Part shown: piece after piece, positions 34,921 through 37,984 of the stretch
Position numbering within the stretch: position 1 is the first letter of the stretch
How the letters are laid out: each line of letters starts with the position of its first letter
Assembly: GCA_949297075.1 (NCBI GenBank)
Contig: CASFRX010000060.1
Span: forward strand, 1-37,984
Direction: 5' to 3'
DNA: 37,984 nt
Origin: an uncultured Oscillospiraceae bacterium
Lineage (GTDB): Bacteria > Bacillota > Clostridia > Oscillospirales > Acutalibacteraceae
Notes under the pieces: model-generated
Databases searched by the model: none
Seen by the model: the letters and a program-made list of their open reading frames with translations, nothing else
Told to the model about the DNA's origin: nothing
Translations under genes and position numbers: made by a program

Positions 34921-36153
34921 TTACTGATTCTCTTCTTCAGCCGCTTTGCGGATAAGCGCACCGAAATGGACATCAACTTTGCAGTCGAAGCTGCATTTCA
35001 TCATGGGGTGAGGCGCAGCATCAATCGCCTCTCCCTTTTCGTTTTGCAGATTTTCAACCTTAATTTTAACAGGCTCACTGCCTGCAAGCATAATTTCAAG
35101 CTCATCGCCCTCGAAGAAGCGGTTACGCTGGCTTACAAAAACTCTGCCGTTTTCCGTTTTTTCAACCTGAGCCATTACATTCCAACTGCGTTTATAAACT
35201 CCGTCGTAAAAAATCTGTGCATCTTCCTTTGGGTCGCCGAAGAAAAACCCCGTGCAATACTCACGGTGGCTCACCTTTCGTGTTTCGTCAATCATCCACT
35301 GCTCAGGCTTGTAGCTATCCGTTGGATTTTTAAGATAACCGTCAAGGGCGGCACGGTAGGCATTTGTTATTACGGCGGTATAATAAGAGGATTTTGCTCT
35401 GCCCTCAATTTTCAGCGACGTTATACCTGCTTTGACCATTTCGGGTATATGCTCAATCATACACATATCACGGGCATTCATTATGTAAGTACCGCTGTGG
35501 TCCTCACCAATGGGCAAATAGAAGCCGGGACGCTTTTCCTCCATGAGAGCATATTTCCAACGGCAAGGCTGAGCGCACTCTCCCCTATTTGAATCCCGGC
35601 CGATAAAATAATTGGAGAGCAGACATCTGCCGGAAAAAGAAACGCACATTGCGCCGTGAACAAAACATTCAATTTCCAAATCGGAGGGTGTTTTAGCTCT
35701 TATCTCTGCGATTTCTTCAATAGAAAGCTCACGAGCCAAAACAACTCGCTTCGCACCCAAATCATACATAGCGTTGGCGGCTGCAAAGCTGACAATACCC
35801 GTTTGGGTAGAAATATGAATTTCCATTTGCGGCGCACGCTTTTTCACCAGCGAAAGAACGCCCATATCGGAAATAATCATTGCGTCAATTTCAGCCTCCA
35901 CAGCAGCGTCAATAATACCGGGCAGCTGTTCCAAATCGCTGTTATGCGCCAGAACATTACAGGTAAGGTATGCTTTTTTGCCCATGCTGTGGCAGAGAGA
36001 AACAGCCTCTTTAAGCTGCTCGTTATCAAAATTCTGCGGAGCGGCACGCATACCAAGGCTCGTTGAGCCGAGGTAAACAGCATCTGCGCCGTACATCAAA
36101 GCGGCCTCAAGGCGTTCTCTATCGCCTGCCGGGGAAAGAAGTTCTATTTGCAT
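34921..36153 (-). CDS. U32-family peptidase / tRNA hydroxylation protein homologue
   Basis: 410 residues. It starts MQIELLSPAGDRERLEAALM, a TIM-barrel start shared by the family. The cluster VHGAMCVSFSGRCLLSNYF, then GRDSNRGECAQPCRWKY, is the U32 signature, with four cysteines that in relatives such as TrhP/YegQ bind a 4Fe-4S cluster. E. coli and Bacillus members are needed for 5-hydroxyuridine at tRNA position 34, so that role is more likely than proteolysis; some members have been called collagenases. The C-terminal beta domain (about 310-410) is present. AAGGAG precedes the ATG. It is 22 nt downstream of mltG, an arrangement also seen in Bacillus (the yrrL to yrrO region). Confidence 0.92.
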   Translation of the reverse strand: MQIELLSPAGDRERLEAALMYGADAVYLGSTSLGMRAAPQNFDNEQLKEAVSLCHSMGKKAYLTCNVLAHNSDLEQLPGIIDAAVEAEIDAMIISDMGVLSLVKKRAPQMEIHISTQTGIVSFAAANAMYDLGAKRVVLARELSIEEIAEIRAKTPSDLEIECFVHGAMCVSFSGRCLLSNYFIGRDSNRGECAQPCRWKYALMEEKRPGFYLPIGEDHSGTYIMNARDMCMIEHIPEMVKAGITSLKIEGRAKSSYYTAVITNAYRAALDGYLKNPTDSYKPEQWMIDETRKVSHREYCTGFFFGDPKEDAQIFYDGVYKRSWNVMAQVEKTENGRVFVSQRNRFFEGDELEIMLAGSEPVKIKVENLQNEKGEAIDAAPHPMMKCSFDCKVDVHFGALIRKAAEEENQ

Positions 36154-36175
36154 TAAATTCGTTTCTCCTTATTTA

Positions 36176-37903
36176 TTAAGCATTATCCCTCAAAACCTGC
36201 GCCCAGTTTGCCTGGAATTCGTTATAGGTCGAAGCAAGGTAAATCTTTCCCTTATTATTATGGCAGAAATAGAAATAGTTTGTATCTGAGGGATTAAGCG
36301 CCGCTTCAATCGCAGCAACACCGGGACTGCAAATCGGTCCTGCCGGCAAGCCCGAACGCAAGCTGTTAGTATCATAAGCATTTGTATAGACGGAGGCCTG
36401 TGCATCTCCCATAAGGCTCGTGAGATAGTTTTCGACATATTTCTTTGTGGAATCACAGCCCAATGTAGGATAAGAGCTCTTATTATTAAGGCGGTTATGA
36501 ATAACGGAAGATATATCCTCCATCTGGCTCTCGTCGGCGGCTTCCTTTTGGATTATGGAAGCAATTATAATAACCTCATCCATTGTGAGCCCAAGCTCTT
36601 GAGCACGCTTTTCATATACCTCGCTCCATTTTGATTCAAAGTTGGCAAGGAATTTTCTGATAACGCTGTTGGGATTTTCGCCCATACCGTTTTGATTATC
36701 GCTTACAAAGAAATCATAGGTATCAGGGAAGAGATAGCCCTCAAGAGCAAAACATCTTCCGTTATCGGTAGGCACATTTGACACGAAGTCGTAATCAAAC
36801 TCAACCTCACGCAGGGCAGTATAAAGATAATCCGCAGGGCAGACATTATTTTCCTCAAGCTTCTTGAAAATCTGCGGTATTGTCCAGCCTTCCGGGAAAG
36901 AAAGACGAACGGTTTCGTTAGAGCTTTGTGTTTGAGTCATTTCGCTGAGCATACCCTCAACGCCCATATCGGCTGTTAAGAAATACACGCCGTTGATGTA
37001 GCTCTTTTGGTCAAAATTGCGGAATTTTGTCATCAGCTTGCAGAACCATTCGTGCTTAATCAGCTTTGCATCGCCGAGAGTATCTATAATCGACTTATAA
37101 TCCTGATCCTTTTCTATTGTAACTTCAACCAATTCATCGTTTCTGTTAAGCGCCAAAACATCGTTAATACACGAGAGAGTATAAATAGAGCATATCAAGG
37201 AAACAACCACAATAACGCCAACCATTATAACTCTGCTGAGTATAACTACTTGGTCTGATTCTTTTTTACGCTGCCGAGCTATCTGCTGTTTTTCTCTGCG
37301 CTGATTTTCCTGTCTTGCCTCTTCCTGAGCCCGTCTGTGGGCAAGCTGAGCCTTGCTGGGCTGACGAGCAGCAAAATAAACCGCCTTATCAGACTTGCGC
37401 TTTTCCTGCTGAACAGGCTCTTCATAGGCAGGTGCATTGTAGGCTTCTTCGTCTATTTGCAGTTTGAAATTTTTAACGGTTTCCCGTCTGCTGACAGGAA
37501 CATCAGCCATATTTTCAACAGGCTTTGGTGTTGATTTAGGCACAGGCGCATCTACAGCGGAGCTTGGCTTAGGCGGCTGAACAGGAGCAGTTTTCTTTAT
37601 AGGCTGCTGAACAGGAGCTGTTTTCTTTATAGGCTGCTGAACAGGAGCTGTTTTCTTTATAGGCTGCTGCGGCTTTGCTTCACTTGCATGCCGTGCAGGC
37701 TGCGGAGCAGGCTTTGAACTGCTGACAGGCTGTTTAGTCTGTTTAGGCGGCTCAACGGGTGCGGCAGGCTTAGCAGGAATGCTTGGCTTCAAAGGCTTAA
37801 CTGCCTCCACCTTGGTTTCGGCTTCATGGCTATTAAGCCAAGTATCAAAATCATCATCAAATTCAATTTCAACTTTAAAATTCTTCTTTTTGTTTTCGTC
37901 CAT
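36176..37903 (-). CDS. mltG: Endolytic peptidoglycan transglycosylase MltG
   Basis: 575 residues from the ATG at 37903, which has AGGAG 9 nt upstream; an in-frame start 13 codons earlier lacks one. Residues 1-215 are a long cytoplasmic part rich in Pro, Lys and Gln, including a perfect 10-residue repeat, then a charged coiled-coil (RRAQEEARQENQRREKQQ). A single membrane helix (about 220-245, VILSRVIMVGVIVVVSLICS) follows, then the extracytoplasmic YceG/MltG domain with the catalytic Glu in IASIIQKEAADESQMED and SSVIHNRLNN. MltG cuts nascent glycan strands and sets their length. The cytoplasmic region is longer than in E. coli MltG (about 340 residues in total). Confidence 0.95.
   Translation of the reverse strand: MDENKKKNFKVEIEFDDDFDTWLNSHEAETKVEAVKPLKPSIPAKPAAPVEPPKQTKQPVSSSKPAPQPARHASEAKPQQPIKKTAPVQQPIKKTAPVQQPIKKTAPVQPPKPSSAVDAPVPKSTPKPVENMADVPVSRRETVKNFKLQIDEEAYNAPAYEEPVQQEKRKSDKAVYFAARQPSKAQLAHRRAQEEARQENQRREKQQIARQRKKESDQVVILSRVIMVGVIVVVSLICSIYTLSCINDVLALNRNDELVEVTIEKDQDYKSIIDTLGDAKLIKHEWFCKLMTKFRNFDQKSYINGVYFLTADMGVEGMLSEMTQTQSSNETVRLSFPEGWTIPQIFKKLEENNVCPADYLYTALREVEFDYDFVSNVPTDNGRCFALEGYLFPDTYDFFVSDNQNGMGENPNSVIRKFLANFESKWSEVYEKRAQELGLTMDEVIIIASIIQKEAADESQMEDISSVIHNRLNNKSSYPTLGCDSTKKYVENYLTSLMGDAQASVYTNAYDTNSLRSGLPAGPICSPGVAAIEAALNPSDTNYFYFCHNNKGKIYLASTYNEFQANWAQVLRDNA
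37575..37669 (-). repeat. Perfect 30-bp in-frame tandem repeat in mltG
   Basis: Two full, base-for-base identical 30-bp units (37591-37620 and 37621-37650), plus a partial third (37651-37669) and a partial preceding unit, encode QPIKKTAPVQ repeats in the cytoplasmic domain of MltG. Identity at silent positions points to recent slippage. Confidence 0.9.
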
Positions 37904-37966
37904 AATTATGTACTCCTGACCTTTGCACTTTAACCATTGCAAAAATAGTTTTCTTTTTCAGTTACT

Positions 37967-37972
37967 ATTATA
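37967..37972 (-). promoter_or_regulatory. Probable -10 box for the mltG operon
   Basis: TATAAT on the minus strand, 63 nt before the mltG start; the -35 box would lie beyond the window edge. Confidence 0.45.
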
Positions 37973-37984
37973 TCCACTTTTCTG

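Noticed and set aside
34828..35592. A 254-codon + strand reading frame starting in repeat copy 2 and running antisense through the U32 peptidase gene.
   Set aside because: Most of it is the complement of a well-supported gene, and its first 30 codons come from the non-coding repeat. Similar short frames in copy 1 (2490-2717 and 2546-2782) share pieces such as FSLGV and LYAYRS only because the DNA is repeated. Database entries of this kind are probably spurious.
37575..37669. CRISPR-like array of identical 30-bp units.
   Set aside because: The units are directly adjacent with no spacers and are in frame within mltG, so they are coding tandem repeats.

Overview
The window looks like chromosomal DNA of a spore-forming, low-to-mid GC anaerobe of the class Clostridia, most likely an Oscillospiraceae/Ruminococcus-type gut bacterium. 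This is inferred from several things: an uninterrupted sigK and a YlmC/YmxH-type sporulation gene; CIRCE-controlled groESL; an mltG-U32 peptidase pair as in Firmicutes; AGGAGG-type ribosome binding sites; and large secreted proteins built from FIVAR, InlB-type repeat and dockerin modules. I see no phage, insertion sequence, CRISPR array, tRNA or rRNA.

Layout. 1-2400: start of a Na+-pumping decarboxylase beta subunit (-, runs off the left edge), an iron-dependent alcohol dehydrogenase (-) and an orphan LytTR response regulator (+). 2415-2626: first copy of a roughly 215-bp non-coding repeat. 2643-4027: a HAD phosphatase and yebC (-). 4244-5899: a secreted protein with a Thr/Pro/Glu repeat linker and an amphipathic C-terminal tail (+), overlapping deoB (-). 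7081-7963: trmK and a DUF1858 redox protein (-), divergent from a metallophosphoesterase (+). 9277-11319: groES-groEL. 11402-11702: a frameshifted membrane-protein remnant. 11796-14825: a GH38 alpha-mannosidase (-). 14948-15759: a PRC-barrel sporulation protein and a small lipoprotein, convergent.

15858-21237: purine operon purE-purF-purM-purN-purH, preceded by a leader that appears to encode a 23-residue peptide followed by a terminator-like hairpin. 21406-23578: an unusual NAD-dependent epimerase/dehydratase with a C-terminal zinc-finger-like segment, and a 4'-phosphopantetheinyl transferase (-). 23655-31421: two large modular secreted proteins in one operon (-), one ending in a dockerin and the other in an amphipathic tail. 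31699-33583: a 64-residue secreted peptide that is little more than a signal peptide plus a similar tail, and a GPH-type sugar transporter (-). 33758-34668: sigK and a small conserved-looking protein (+). 34689-34905: second copy of the 215-bp repeat. 34921-37903: a U32 peptidase and mltG (-).

The signals that ordinary annotation does not explain are: (1) the two repeat copies, which sit in the same geometry, between a + strand terminator and about 16 nt past the stop codon of a - strand gene; (2) a C-terminal amphipathic motif shared by three exported proteins, including the 64-residue one; (3) the purE leader; and (4) hairpins placed at ribosome binding sites of sigK and of the small secreted peptide. 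Functions proposed for these are inference; the sequence relationships are visible directly.
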